NCBI RefSeq assembly: GCF_013393945.1
Contig: NZ_CP040297.1
Location: 5,918,809-5,982,808, forward strand
Source of the DNA: Nostoc sp. TCL26-01
Lineage (GTDB): Bacteria; Cyanobacteriota; Cyanobacteriia; Cyanobacteriales; Nostocaceae
Reading direction: 5' to 3'
DNA length: 64,000 bases
Shown: positions 55,858 through 64,000 of the stretch, piece after piece
Layout of the letters: each line of letters starts with the position of its first letter
How positions within the stretch are numbered: position 1 is the first letter of the stretch
The notes under the pieces: generated by a model
What the model was told of the DNA's origin: nothing
The model's database searches: none
What the model saw: the letters and a program-made list of their open reading frames with translations, nothing else
Made by a program: the position numbers and the translations under genes

Positions 55858-58149
55858 TTATGTGGTGGGCAAATTGATGATAAAGGTGGTCTTACCGGCA
55901 TCACTCTCGACACAGATGGTTCCACCTAAATGTCTGACCATTTTTTCGACTAGTGCCATTTCTAAGCCAGTGCCGCTATACTTCCACGGATCGCTTTTAG
56001 AAATATGATAGAACGGCTCGAAGATGCGCGATCGCACATGAGAGGGAATTTCTAAGCCAGAATTGCTAATCTTTAGTTGGACTGCATGGGCAATGGGGTG
56101 AGCAGAAACGGTAATTGCTTCTCCAGAGGGGGTATACTTGCTGGTATGGCTGAGTAATTCGGTGACAATTCGTTCTAACTCAGTGATGTCTGTTTCTAAA
56201 CGAGTTAATTCTGGGGAAATAATTAAGTTGAGTTGCTGTTGTTGACAACTGCTGAGTTCTCGGAAAGATTCGACAATTGGTGGTAGCCAGGTTTGTAAGT
56301 CAATAGAAATTAAAGTCGGGGGATCTGGTTCTGCTTGCAAATAGGTAAGTGTGAGTAAATCATTGATTAATTTGCTCTCTCGACTACACTCATGATGGAG
56401 AATTTGTAGCATTTGGGGGATGATTTCAATGTCGAATTTACCTTGGGGTGATAACACACTCTCCAGGGTTTGAGCTGCTAGACTAATATTAGTGATTGGT
56501 GTCCGCAATTCATGGGAAAGATTTTTCAAAAATTTGTTAGTGATGCGTTTTCTATCTTCTAGTTTTCTAATTTTGGCTTGGTTTGTGGTGTCTATTCTCG
56601 ATTGCTGAATTGCGATCGCACAATGATTTGCTAAAGTTTTGACTAGATTAATTTCCCATTCATCAAATATTTGTTGTGTAGGTCTAATTAACCAGATATT
56701 ACCTAATGTTTCCTGTTGAGTAAATATCGGACAAGCTAGCTGGGTAATCACTAGTAGCTGGGGATGCCATCCTGGGACAATTTCTATTGTTTGAAAATGT
56801 TGTTTTTCTAGTAAGGGTTGATAGAATTCACCAAATTCGGTAATTTTTCTAGTCAAGCTTTGATATGTGGGTTGGGTGGCGTGTTCGCAAATAACAGTAG
56901 CTAAACTACAGTCAGGGTTGTATAGTTCGATGTAACAGGATTCCAGTTTTAATAACTTGGCTAATTCCTGAGTAATGCTTTCTAGGACTGACATTTCATC
57001 ACTGCGATCGCGAATTTTTTCAGTGATGTGTAAAACTAGGTTTTGAAAATGTTGGATCTTCTCTATTTGGGCTTGATGCTCTTGTTTTTGCTCTGCTATT
57101 TTAGTTTTAAAATTCTTGAGTTGTTGTTGGAGTTTTGTATTTTGAATTGCCATCCCCAATTGAGTAGCTATTTGTTTGAGTAGGTCAATTTCTATTTGTT
57201 GCCATTGATGCGGTTCATCGCCATACTGAGCAATTAATAATCCCCACAAATCTTGCTGCAAGCAAATTGGTACAACTAAATTAGCTCTAACTTGCAAGGA
57301 GGCGAGAAAGTCTCTTTGACAAGATTTGACTTCATCTGCATAAATATCTGCAATCATATCTAGACAACATCGTCTTTGCTCTTCTCTGTGTTTGGTAAGT
57401 CCACAAGGATCATGGAAGCTTTTACCCATTAGGGAAAAATCAGCAAGTACGGTAGATTCGGCGATGATCATACCATGAGTGTCAGATTGCATTTGGTAGA
57501 TGAGAATGCGATCGCACTTTAAACACTGGCGTAAATCTTTGACTGTCTGATGAAAAATTGTTTCTAAATCTAAAGCATCATGAATTCTTTGAGCGACAGC
57601 TGCTAAGATTTGCGCTCCTTCTGCTTGAATTTCTCTAGCTTGTGCTACTTGTTTATCCGGGGTAATATGACTACTAGTGCCAATCAATCGATAAATTCGG
57701 CAATTATGATCTCTGAGTGGTGTAAGAGTTGTACTCCACCAAGTTGTTTTTCCCTGAAATTGTAAGCACTGTTCGTAAGAGATGGTCTTGCCAAAGCGCA
57801 CACAGTCGGTGTAGTGCTGACGTACCTTAGCCGCATCTACAGGCGTAAGAATATCCTCTGGTTTCTTACCCCGAACATTTTCTGAGCTAATACCTACCCA
57901 TTGTTCATGAGTGGGATTGAGAGCTACATACTGAAAATCCCCGTCTTCTAAAACATCTACCACAAATATTGATGTCTGCACAGAATCATACATACTCAGT
58001 AGCAATTGTTCACCACTGTTTTGTTCATCTAGTGCTGTACCGAAAAGAATATGGGGATGTGATTGTTCCTTCAACTTAACGGTTGATTCTGCTGGGTTGA
58101 TATTCATGCGAGAGTCCCTGTCTGCTATTACTGAACTATCTAGGCGCAT
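55858..58149 (-). CDS. PAS-GAF-GAF histidine kinase
   Basis: 763 residues. A PAS domain (about 50-165: QTSIFVVDVLEDGDFQYVAL), a GAF domain (about 195-340, phytochrome-like: LKCDRILIYQMQSDTHGMII), a coiled stretch, and a second GAF (about 385-510). The kinase core has NLSHELRTPITNISLAAQTL with the phospho-His and a HATPase end GTGLEMALVEKMVRHLGGTI, where the G2 box is GTGLEMAL. In the first GAF the Cys in the DPCGLTKHREEQRRCC loop could hold a bilin, but this is a guess. It ends close to the tRNA-Lys gene. No receiver gene adjoins. Confidence 0.88.
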   Translation of the reverse strand: MRLDSSVIADRDSRMNINPAESTVKLKEQSHPHILFGTALDEQNSGEQLLLSMYDSVQTSIFVVDVLEDGDFQYVALNPTHEQWVGISSENVRGKKPEDILTPVDAAKVRQHYTDCVRFGKTISYEQCLQFQGKTTWWSTTLTPLRDHNCRIYRLIGTSSHITPDKQVAQAREIQAEGAQILAAVAQRIHDALDLETIFHQTVKDLRQCLKCDRILIYQMQSDTHGMIIAESTVLADFSLMGKSFHDPCGLTKHREEQRRCCLDMIADIYADEVKSCQRDFLASLQVRANLVVPICLQQDLWGLLIAQYGDEPHQWQQIEIDLLKQIATQLGMAIQNTKLQQQLKNFKTKIAEQKQEHQAQIEKIQHFQNLVLHITEKIRDRSDEMSVLESITQELAKLLKLESCYIELYNPDCSLATVICEHATQPTYQSLTRKITEFGEFYQPLLEKQHFQTIEIVPGWHPQLLVITQLACPIFTQQETLGNIWLIRPTQQIFDEWEINLVKTLANHCAIAIQQSRIDTTNQAKIRKLEDRKRITNKFLKNLSHELRTPITNISLAAQTLESVLSPQGKFDIEIIPQMLQILHHECSRESKLINDLLTLTYLQAEPDPPTLISIDLQTWLPPIVESFRELSSCQQQQLNLIISPELTRLETDITELERIVTELLSHTSKYTPSGEAITVSAHPIAHAVQLKISNSGLEIPSHVRSRIFEPFYHISKSDPWKYSGTGLEMALVEKMVRHLGGTICVESDAGKTTFIINLPTT

Positions 58150-58481
58150 TCTCTCGGAATTTTATTGGTAGAATCTGCTTTTTAGCGCCTAAAGTGAAGT
58201 TTTGTGAGTATTTACTGACGATATTTTTGCCTTTCTCTATTTCTTACCAGAAATCTAGTCAGGTGAATAGTCATAAATTGAAAAAATCCTGCCCATTGAA
58301 GGTTAAAGTACATTTGCAGGTTACTTTAATTCTAATATTATTTATTATTAAGATTTAATTAAAATTCTTACATGAATCCTGGACAAATCAAACTGTAAAT
58401 TAATTAACGTTATATTTCTTAACAAAGTCATGATTTATTGACAACAAGAGTCAAAGAATCAAAATTGCCAATGACCAATGA
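58150..58481. other. AT-rich intergenic gap
   Basis: No gene seen. It is AT-rich, with TTAATTAACGTTATA near 58396. A few heptamer units (CCAATGACTAATGACC) stand at the right end (58467-58490). Confidence 0.4.
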
Positions 58482-59063
58482 CTAATGACCCTTAAACAAT
58501 TGATAAGCATTAATACCTGTAAGAATAGCAACTATCAGCCAAGTAATTGCTAAACCGAGTATTTCACCTACAAATAATTGTGTCAGGCGATGTAAGAGAA
58601 AACCTACAGTAGAGCCTATGGGTATTGCTAACGCCCATGTGAGAGAATTAACCAGTATCCATTGCCAAGCCCAAGATTTTGGTTGTCGTATTGCCAACCA
58701 TTGAGCTGTACCAATGCCAAAACCACCGACTATACCAGACGTGACGCTATAGAGGAGGCGGAGAGGAAGCAACTCTGAATTAGGTACTATCCAACCAACA
58801 GCACCAACTCCGAGGATAGTAAGTATTACCCAAGCTATCGGAGTAAATAAAATCCATTTAAGTGTAAAAATGGTGTCTCGAAGAATTAAACTTTGTGGTA
58901 AAGCGATCGCTAATCCACCAACAGCAGCCGATATCGCACCAATTTCCGACTGTTCGCCAATTTCCACCCAAAACAAACTCACCACAAATCCACCAAAAGT
59001 AGCAAAAATCCACAGTAGGAGAAATTTTAAGGGATATTTGGCGAATAATGGGGGATTAGGCAT
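58482..59063 (-). CDS. Hypothetical membrane protein
   Basis: 193 residues with about five membrane helices (12-33, 40-60, 70-92, 100-125, 135-160, with a last one at 165-187). PNPPLFAKYPLKFLLLW starts it, and AQWLAIRQPKSWAWQWILVN is the most striking internal segment. This WLxIR type of protein is common in cyanobacteria, but I know of no function. Its stop TAG falls in the GTCATTAGTCATTGG repeat. Confidence 0.6.
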   Translation of the reverse strand: MPNPPLFAKYPLKFLLLWIFATFGGFVVSLFWVEIGEQSEIGAISAAVGGLAIALPQSLILRDTIFTLKWILFTPIAWVILTILGVGAVGWIVPNSELLPLRLLYSVTSGIVGGFGIGTAQWLAIRQPKSWAWQWILVNSLTWALAIPIGSTVGFLLHRLTQLFVGEILGLAITWLIVAILTGINAYQLFKGH

Positions 59064-59205
59064 TGGTCAATAGTCATTGGTCGATAGTCAATAGTCAATA
59101 GTCAATAGTCATTGGTCATTAGCAATTCTTACTCCCTCACTCCCTCACTCCCTCACTCTCTCACTCTCTCACTCTCTCACTCAGCACTCTCTCACTCTCT
59201 CACTC
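59064..59205. repeat. GTCAATA and CACTCTCT tandem arrays
   Basis: 59066-59118 is made of GTCATTGGTC/GTCAATA units; 59133-59205 of CACTCCCT/CACTCTCT units of 7-8 bases. The GH10-like gene from the right ends inside the second array. Confidence 0.85.
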
Positions 59206-60445
59206 CTTCCTTCATAGCTGATAAAGGCCTAGCGGCTTTAGTGGGAAACATTTGTTGAAATACTTTACGTCGTTGCTGGGGTGATTCTGGTGTGATGTAA
59301 CCCCAGAGACTTTCCCAATAGAAAAAAGATACACCAAAAAAAGAGCGATCGCGCACAGCTTGTACCTGTTCTCTAATTTGAGCAATTTTCACAGGGCTGC
59401 GTAAAGTCCCTGTAGAGATACCGATACCTACGGGAATTTTAGTCCGGGCAAATTTGACAGATGGTTGTTCTAATTCGTAAATAAAACTGCTTTTGTTGTT
59501 GCGGTACACTTGCAAAATTAATTCATCTATCAAACCTTTTTTTACCCAACTTGCCCAATCTTGTAAATAGTATTTGTAGGCAAAATTCTGAGCATTAGGG
59601 GATAGAGAAACTTTAGCATTTGGTTTAATATTTTTCACGACTTGAGATATTTTAGTCATGAAATCAGTAATTTTATTAGCACGCCAACTCATCCATTCGG
59701 CATCAAAGGGATTATTGGGTGGACTTTTTCCTTGATGTTCTTTTTGATAAAGCTTTACAGTAAATATGTCATAGCCAAACTGTACTGGCATCCCAAAATG
59801 ATCATCAAGTTGGATTCCATCTACATCATAATTGCTCACAACTTCTGTAATTAGTGATAAGATAAACTCTTGGACTTGGGGATGAAAAGGATTTAGCCAA
59901 AATAGTTTATTTGTTTGGTCGCCATCAATTTCTTCTGGTAACATTTCTCTAATAGATAGCATCCCTGCTTGATTATTGGTTAGCCAATCAGGATGACGCT
60001 TTGCCAAAACTGCATCAGGTGGTATCATCAAGCCATACTCAAACCAGGGAATAACATTTAAATTTTTAGGTTTAGCCAGTTTAATTAACTTAGCTAAAAC
60101 ATCTTCTCCGCCGTGCATAATATTGAGTAAAGGTTGAGTGTCATCACCTGTAAATGATTTAGCTGTAGCACTTTTATAGAATGTATTGCCTCGATTCCAA
60201 ACCACAGGATAAATTGTATTAAAGTTGAGTGCTGCTAGTTGGTTAACTGCACGATTGATACCCCAAGGTATGAATAGTACACCACTAGCGACATTTGTTA
60301 GCCAAACTCCACGAATTTCTGTTGTAGTTGGTAAACTACTGTTTTGTTCATATTTAGAAAATGAGGGAATGGAAAATCCTGCTAGATACAATACTAATTG
60401 CACAAACAGCAAATAAAAGCAAAAAAGTTTAACCAACCGATTCAT
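59192..60445 (-). CDS. GH10-like (DUF187-type) glycosyl hydrolase family protein
   Basis: 417 residues with an N-terminal signal or anchor (LFCFYLLFVQLVLYLAGFS). TEIRGVWLTNVASGVLF starts a TIM-barrel domain of the FenI/GHL10 (DUF187) family, with NVIPWFEYGLMIP, WLNPFHPQVQEFILSLI, DGIQLDDHFGMP and VSLSPNAQNFAY. The Asp pair in the DDH motif is the likely catalytic part. Probable outside or cell-wall glycan hydrolase. The last residues (KEGVRE) and TGA stop are coded by the CTCTCACT array. Confidence 0.8.
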   Translation of the reverse strand: MNRLVKLFCFYLLFVQLVLYLAGFSIPSFSKYEQNSSLPTTTEIRGVWLTNVASGVLFIPWGINRAVNQLAALNFNTIYPVVWNRGNTFYKSATAKSFTGDDTQPLLNIMHGGEDVLAKLIKLAKPKNLNVIPWFEYGLMIPPDAVLAKRHPDWLTNNQAGMLSIREMLPEEIDGDQTNKLFWLNPFHPQVQEFILSLITEVVSNYDVDGIQLDDHFGMPVQFGYDIFTVKLYQKEHQGKSPPNNPFDAEWMSWRANKITDFMTKISQVVKNIKPNAKVSLSPNAQNFAYKYYLQDWASWVKKGLIDELILQVYRNNKSSFIYELEQPSVKFARTKIPVGIGISTGTLRSPVKIAQIREQVQAVRDRSFFGVSFFYWESLWGYITPESPQQRRKVFQQMFPTKAARPLSAMKEGVRE

Positions 60446-60556
60446 GTAGAGTTTTATTTTACTGAGAAGGGATATTTATAGCTAGGAAACAAATTACCAC
60501 CATCCCAGAGTATATAAAACTATCACTATATACATAACAGCGATTAATCACATGAT

Positions 60557-61483
60557 TTACGACAATCTTGGATCAAGAGCGTCTCGTAAGCCATCACCTA
60601 TATAATTAATACTTAAAACAGTCAGAAATATTGCTGTACCGGGAAAAATTACCATATGAGGGGCAAATTCTAAAAAATTCTGTGCATCGTAAAGCATCCG
60701 TCCCCAGGTTGGCACATCAGGAGGGAAACCCAAGCCAAAAAAACTCAATGTAGATTCAGTAATAATAGCTGTACTCACCGAAAGAGTTGCCGCTACCAAC
60801 ACAGGGCTGATGACATTTGGTAAAATATGAATCCAAATTAACCGCTTAGGAGAAGCACCAAGAGCGCGGGCTGCGGTGACAAATTCCTGTTCGCGTACTG
60901 TGAGAAAGCCAGCCCTGACTAGCCTAGCAACAGACATCCAGTTGAGTCCACCGATAACTAGCACGACTAAGACAAATATACCGAATTCCGGGCCAGCGAT
61001 CGCTTTAATCGCATCTCGAAACAAAAATATCACTAACAATAACAACGGCAAACGGGGTAAAGCCAAGCACAAATCAGTCACTCGCATCAACACCACATCC
61101 AACCAACCACCATAAAATCCTGCAAGTGCGCCGATAAATATCCCCACCGTCACCGCCACCAACATGGAAAAAACACCCACAGCAATGGATATTCTGCCAC
61201 CATATAAAACTCTCGCTAATATATCTTGCCCTAAATCATTAGTCCCAAAAGGATGTTGCCAACTAGGAGGAAGAGAAGACTGAGCAAAATCAATTTTATT
61301 GATGGGAATAGTATAAACTAATGGCCCCAATACCACACTGAAAATTATCACTATTAATATCACAGCACCCAACATCGCCTGCCGATTTTGGCGAAATTTA
61401 TGCCAAATTTCTTGAGTGAGGCTTTCTGGTTCTGTATTTTTAAAAAGGATTTCTGAGTTGTGATTAAACCATTGTCTCCACAT
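60557..61483 (-). CDS. Peptide ABC transporter permease (DppC/OppC-like)
   Basis: 308 residues with six membrane helices. The EAA-type loop is ARALGASPKRLIWIHILPNV, and FGTNDLGQDILARVLYGGRI is standard for DppC/OppC. It pairs with the upstream permease gene (16 bases between). It forms half of a channel for peptides, nickel or other cargo. No ATPase or binding-protein gene is close to it in this window. Confidence 0.9.
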   Translation of the reverse strand: MWRQWFNHNSEILFKNTEPESLTQEIWHKFRQNRQAMLGAVILIVIIFSVVLGPLVYTIPINKIDFAQSSLPPSWQHPFGTNDLGQDILARVLYGGRISIAVGVFSMLVAVTVGIFIGALAGFYGGWLDVVLMRVTDLCLALPRLPLLLLVIFLFRDAIKAIAGPEFGIFVLVVLVIGGLNWMSVARLVRAGFLTVREQEFVTAARALGASPKRLIWIHILPNVISPVLVAATLSVSTAIITESTLSFFGLGFPPDVPTWGRMLYDAQNFLEFAPHMVIFPGTAIFLTVLSINYIGDGLRDALDPRLS

Positions 61484-61499
61484 AACTATGCAGTTTTAC

Positions 61500-62462
61500 T
61501 CATTGTGTATACTTAACGCGAGGATCTAACAAGCCATAAAGAATATCAGCAACTAGATTGAAAATTACAATCAAAATTGCATAAATAAAAGTAATTGCCA
61601 TAACTACAGGCGTATCATTTTTATAGATAGAGTCGATTAATAAAGCCCCAATTCCCGGTACACGAAAAACTTTTTCTGTCACCAAAGCACCAGTAAACAC
61701 ACTAGGAATATCCAAGGCGACTAATGTCACTACAGGAATTAAAGCATTGCGTAAAACATGACGGATAATCACTAAAAATTGAGGCAATCCCTTAGCATAA
61801 GCAGTACGCACATAATCTTGATGAACATTTTCTAAAATTTCCGATCGCACAAACCGCATCAGCATCGCTACCTGCCAAAGTGCCAACACCGCAATTGGCA
61901 TAATAGACTGTTTAATTTGAGCAATAAAGCTCTGCCAATCCGTGATTTGTAAGGTACTATTATAGATAAAAGGCAACCATTTTAATTGAATACTAAAAAT
62001 AATAATAAATAATAAACCCGTGAAGAAAGTTGGCAAAGAAAACCCAACAAATACTAGAGTAGTCAAAACATGATCAATCACTGTATGCCGCTTTAAAGCA
62101 GAAATCACGCCTAAAGGAATTGCTAACAACGCACCTAGTAGATAAGCCAAACCCACCACCCACAAAGTTGTCGGTAAACGTTGTAAAATCAAATCAATAA
62201 CAGGACTACGACTAGTAAAAGAATAGCCCATGTCTCCTCGAACAAAAGCTATCACCCACTTGATATAACGAATATGTATTGGTTGATCCAATCCTAAAGA
62301 CCTTCTAATATTCTCCCTCACCTCTGCCGTAATTGAAGGATTGAGGGCAAATTCACCCATCGGATCACCAGGGGCTAATGCTAGAATCGTAAAGATCACA
62401 ATACTAATAGCAATCAGTGTCGGTATCGCCACCAACAGACGATTAATTAAATACTTACTCAT
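61500..62462 (-). CDS. Peptide ABC transporter permease (DppB/OppB-like)
   Basis: 320 residues. Starts KYLINRLLVAIPTLIAISIV, then FTILALAPGDPM, the usual DppB start. EAA loop YVRTAYAKGLPQFLVIIRHVL, and DIPSVFTGALVTEKVF later. About six membrane helices. First of a two-gene unit with the DppC-like gene. Confidence 0.9.
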   Translation of the reverse strand: MSKYLINRLLVAIPTLIAISIVIFTILALAPGDPMGEFALNPSITAEVRENIRRSLGLDQPIHIRYIKWVIAFVRGDMGYSFTSRSPVIDLILQRLPTTLWVVGLAYLLGALLAIPLGVISALKRHTVIDHVLTTLVFVGFSLPTFFTGLLFIIIFSIQLKWLPFIYNSTLQITDWQSFIAQIKQSIMPIAVLALWQVAMLMRFVRSEILENVHQDYVRTAYAKGLPQFLVIIRHVLRNALIPVVTLVALDIPSVFTGALVTEKVFRVPGIGALLIDSIYKNDTPVVMAITFIYAILIVIFNLVADILYGLLDPRVKYTQ

Positions 62463-62520
62463 TATTTCCTCAATTCATAGCCAACTGACTCGATAAACAC
62501 TCCGCGTACCTCTGTCTTGA

Positions 62521-62561
62521 AAAGTTTGCTCAACGGGGGAAACCCCCGCACGCAACTTTTC
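62521..62561. repeat. Dispersed hairpin (GTTTGCTCAA...CACGCAAC family), copy B
   Basis: AAAAGTT pairs with AACTTTT, and CGGGGG-AAA-CCCCCG forms an inner stem. Same skeleton as 20117-20155. It lies between the EVE gene and the DppB-like gene, next to a CTCCGCGTACCTCTG(C/T) repeat pair. Confidence 0.75.
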
Positions 62562-62590
62562 GCCGCGCATCCCTCCGCGTACCTCTGCGT

Positions 62591-63052
62591 TTAAAAATAA
62601 ATAGCCCTCATCCCTAAAATCTTCTGCGCTACTGCTTCCGTCACAGGCATTACAGATAATCTATTCCCTTGTCTCACCACCATCAACTCCTCAGACGTAA
62701 ACTTTTCTTTCAGTGTTGTTAATGAAATAGGTTCAGAAAAAGCCTTGACAAATTCTACAACCACTGTTTGCCAACGGGGAGAATCAAGCGTTGATTTTGG
62801 ATCATAATAATCACTCTTAGCATCAAACTGAGTAGGATCAGCAATACCTGTTTCCACTACACGCATTAACCCAAAAATCCCAGGAGGATTACTATTAGAG
62901 TGATAAAAAAAAGCTAAATCTCCCGGTTGCATTTGCCGTAAAAAGTTACGCGCTTGATAATTGCGAACACCATCCCAGATAGCTTGATTGTCTTGCTGTA
63001 AATTACTAATGCCATAGACTGATGGTTCTGATTTCATTAACCAATAATTCAT
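62591..63052 (-). CDS. EVE-domain protein
   Basis: 153 residues from ATG 63052. NYWLMKSEPSVYGISNL, then WDGVRNYQARNFLRQM, FYHSNSNPPGIFGLMRVVET and DSPRWQTVVVEFV: a complete EVE fold, related to PUA and YTH domains that recognise modified bases. The family is often linked to modified-DNA defence or RNA modification, but no such genes lie here. The longer frame to 63208 is coded by repeats, so I reject that start. Confidence 0.9.
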   Translation of the reverse strand: MNYWLMKSEPSVYGISNLQQDNQAIWDGVRNYQARNFLRQMQPGDLAFFYHSNSNPPGIFGLMRVVETGIADPTQFDAKSDYYDPKSTLDSPRWQTVVVEFVKAFSEPISLTTLKEKFTSEELMVVRQGNRLSVMPVTEAVAQKILGMRAIYF

Positions 63053-63112
63053 GGAATAAAATTGAGAGATGATATAGGAATCCGACTTGATTATTGAGAT
63101 TTCTTGCGTAGG

Positions 63113-63165
63113 TAGGTAACAGGTAACAGGTAACAGGTAACAGGTAACAGGTAACAGGTAACAGA
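63113..63165. repeat. GGTAACA tandem array
   Basis: About seven units of GGTAACA following GTAGGTA. A second, short CAGTTAT array stands at 63281-63308. Not coding. Confidence 0.88.
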
Positions 63166-63411
63166 AAAAGAAGTAATAGAGGTGTACTGAGTTTTTTTGT
63201 GTAAGCACAGGCTACGCCAACAGAAATCAAATATGATTTCTATAAGTGTAGTAAATAATAAGGTAGGGTGTGTTACAAATCAGTTATCAGTTATCAGTTA
63301 TCAGTTACCACTTAATAAACACTGTTTACTGTTTATGCACCATATTTATCGGTGCGTTAAGTGTTGCTATAACGCACCTGACAATTTAAGGTTTACTTGA
63401 TAAATCACCTC

Positions 63412-63999
63412 TTAATGTGCTGTTACTGTCGCTTTTAAGGTAAAAATTTTCTCAATGATATCTTCCACTACTTTATCTGGTGTTGATGCCCCAGAAGTAA
63501 TTCCCACAACAATCTCACCTGCTGGCAACCAATTGTCTGTAGTGACCAATTCGCCATTTAATTGTCGATGTTCAATGGTATTTCTTGATTTTATCCGTTC
63601 GACAATATCAATGTGATAGGAAGGTAAACCACGTTCGCTGGCAATTTGTTGTAATTGGGTAGTATTTGATGAGTTGAAACCACCAATTACAATCATTAAA
63701 TCTAAATTTTGCTGAACTAATTCCAGCATCGCATCTTGACGTTCTTGAGTGGCATCACAGATGGTGTTGAAGCTTTGAAAATGTCCATTTAATTCAACAG
63801 GCCCATACTTTTGTAGCATGGTATGTTCAAACAATTTCCCAATCTGCTCAGTTTCACCTTTGAGCATAGTTGTTTGGTTAGCAATACCCACACGTTCTAA
63901 ATCTTGGTCAGGATCAAATCCCGCCGAACAAGCTTTCGCAAACTTTTGTAGAAACTCTTCTCGATTACCTCCATGTAGAATGTAATCGGCAACATATTG
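63412..63999 (-). CDS. ispH: IspH/LytB, 4-hydroxy-3-methylbut-2-enyl diphosphate reductase (3' part)
   Basis: About 195 C-terminal residues; the gene continues past the window. [64 protein letters not shown]. The Cys residues in KACSAGF and TICDATQ are two of the three ligands of its 4Fe-4S cluster. It makes IPP and DMAPP in the last step of the MEP isoprenoid pathway. The missing N terminus includes the first Cys. The frame is open to the edge of the window. Confidence 0.93.
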   Translation of the reverse strand, partial: QYVADYILHGGNREEFLQKFAKACSAGFDPDQDLERVGIANQTTMLKGETEQIGKLFEHTMLQKYGPVELNGHFQSFNTICDATQERQDAMLELVQQNLDLMIVIGGFNSSNTTQLQQIASERGLPSYHIDIVERIKSRNTIEHRQLNGELVTTDNWLPAGEIVVGITSGASTPDKVVEDIIEKIFTLKATVTAH

Positions 64000-64000
64000 A

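Noticed and set aside
63053-63208. N-terminal extension of the EVE protein
   Set aside because: The added residues (YLLPVTCYLLPV type) are translations of the GGTAACA array.

Overview
The window comes from the chromosome of a filamentous, probably heterocyst-forming cyanobacterium of the Nostoc/Anabaena/Calothrix kind. The evidence is: many HIP1 octamers (GCGATCGC); a small photosystem II assembly gene (psb34); a clpR-clpP3 pair; a photosystem I psaB remnant; a large Ser/Thr-His double kinase of the HstK type; a DevBCA-type exporter; and long intergenic arrays of 7-base repeats (CAATAGG, GTCATTA and relatives). Most genes are ordinary chromosomal genes. Between them lie many small palindromic elements and gene relics.

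Layout. 0-5.6 kb: a DUF3493 protein, tRNA-Thr(CGU), a DUF2887/DUF4351 gene broken by one nonsense codon, a copper module (CopA-type P-ATPase plus cupredoxin), and a long gap holding a frameshifted, internally deleted psaB relic. 5.9-15.4 kb: an acetoacetate-decarboxylase-like protein followed by a large FAD oxidoreductase, then the multidomain kinase. 15.4-20 kb: a GH57 glycosidase, an Nfu iron-sulfur scaffold and a CbiG-CobJ cobalamin fusion. 20-25.5 kb: a NACHT-type membrane NTPase with a foldback element on each side (each with a perfect 5-base target duplication), then two overlapping, duplicated von Willebrand A genes. 25.7-33 kb: clpR, clpP3, a J-domain protein, a transketolase-like enzyme and a dynamin-like GTPase.

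33-42 kb: cytidine deaminase, psb34 with a clear terminator, a Uma2 protein, a PAS histidine kinase, a FecCD-type iron-siderophore importer (two permeases and an ATPase, no binding protein) and an MFS transporter. 42-49 kb: a zone of decay and insertion. It holds a second Uma2 gene, two short relics of DUF4351, an ABC exporter, and another DUF2887/DUF4351 gene split by a complete 2.3-kb group II intron that encodes its own reverse transcriptase/maturase. 49-55.5 kb: a Tat-exported PhoD phosphatase, a devBCA exporter operon and a divergent TetR regulator with an added ribbon-helix-helix-like tail; a perfect palindrome sits between them. 55.7-64 kb: tRNA-Lys(CUU), a PAS-GAF histidine kinase, a membrane protein, a GH10-like hydrolase, two peptide ABC permeases, an EVE protein and the 3' part of ispH.

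What stands out: (1) all four DUF2887/DUF4351 loci are damaged, each in a different way; (2) small mobile foldback elements contain further hairpins nested inside them; (3) several genes appear to take their stop codons, and sometimes their last residues, from the intergenic repeats; (4) the decarboxylase-like/FAD-oxidoreductase pair and the NACHT plus VWA group are the best candidates for poorly described functional systems. All assignments are from reading the sequence; no database search was run.
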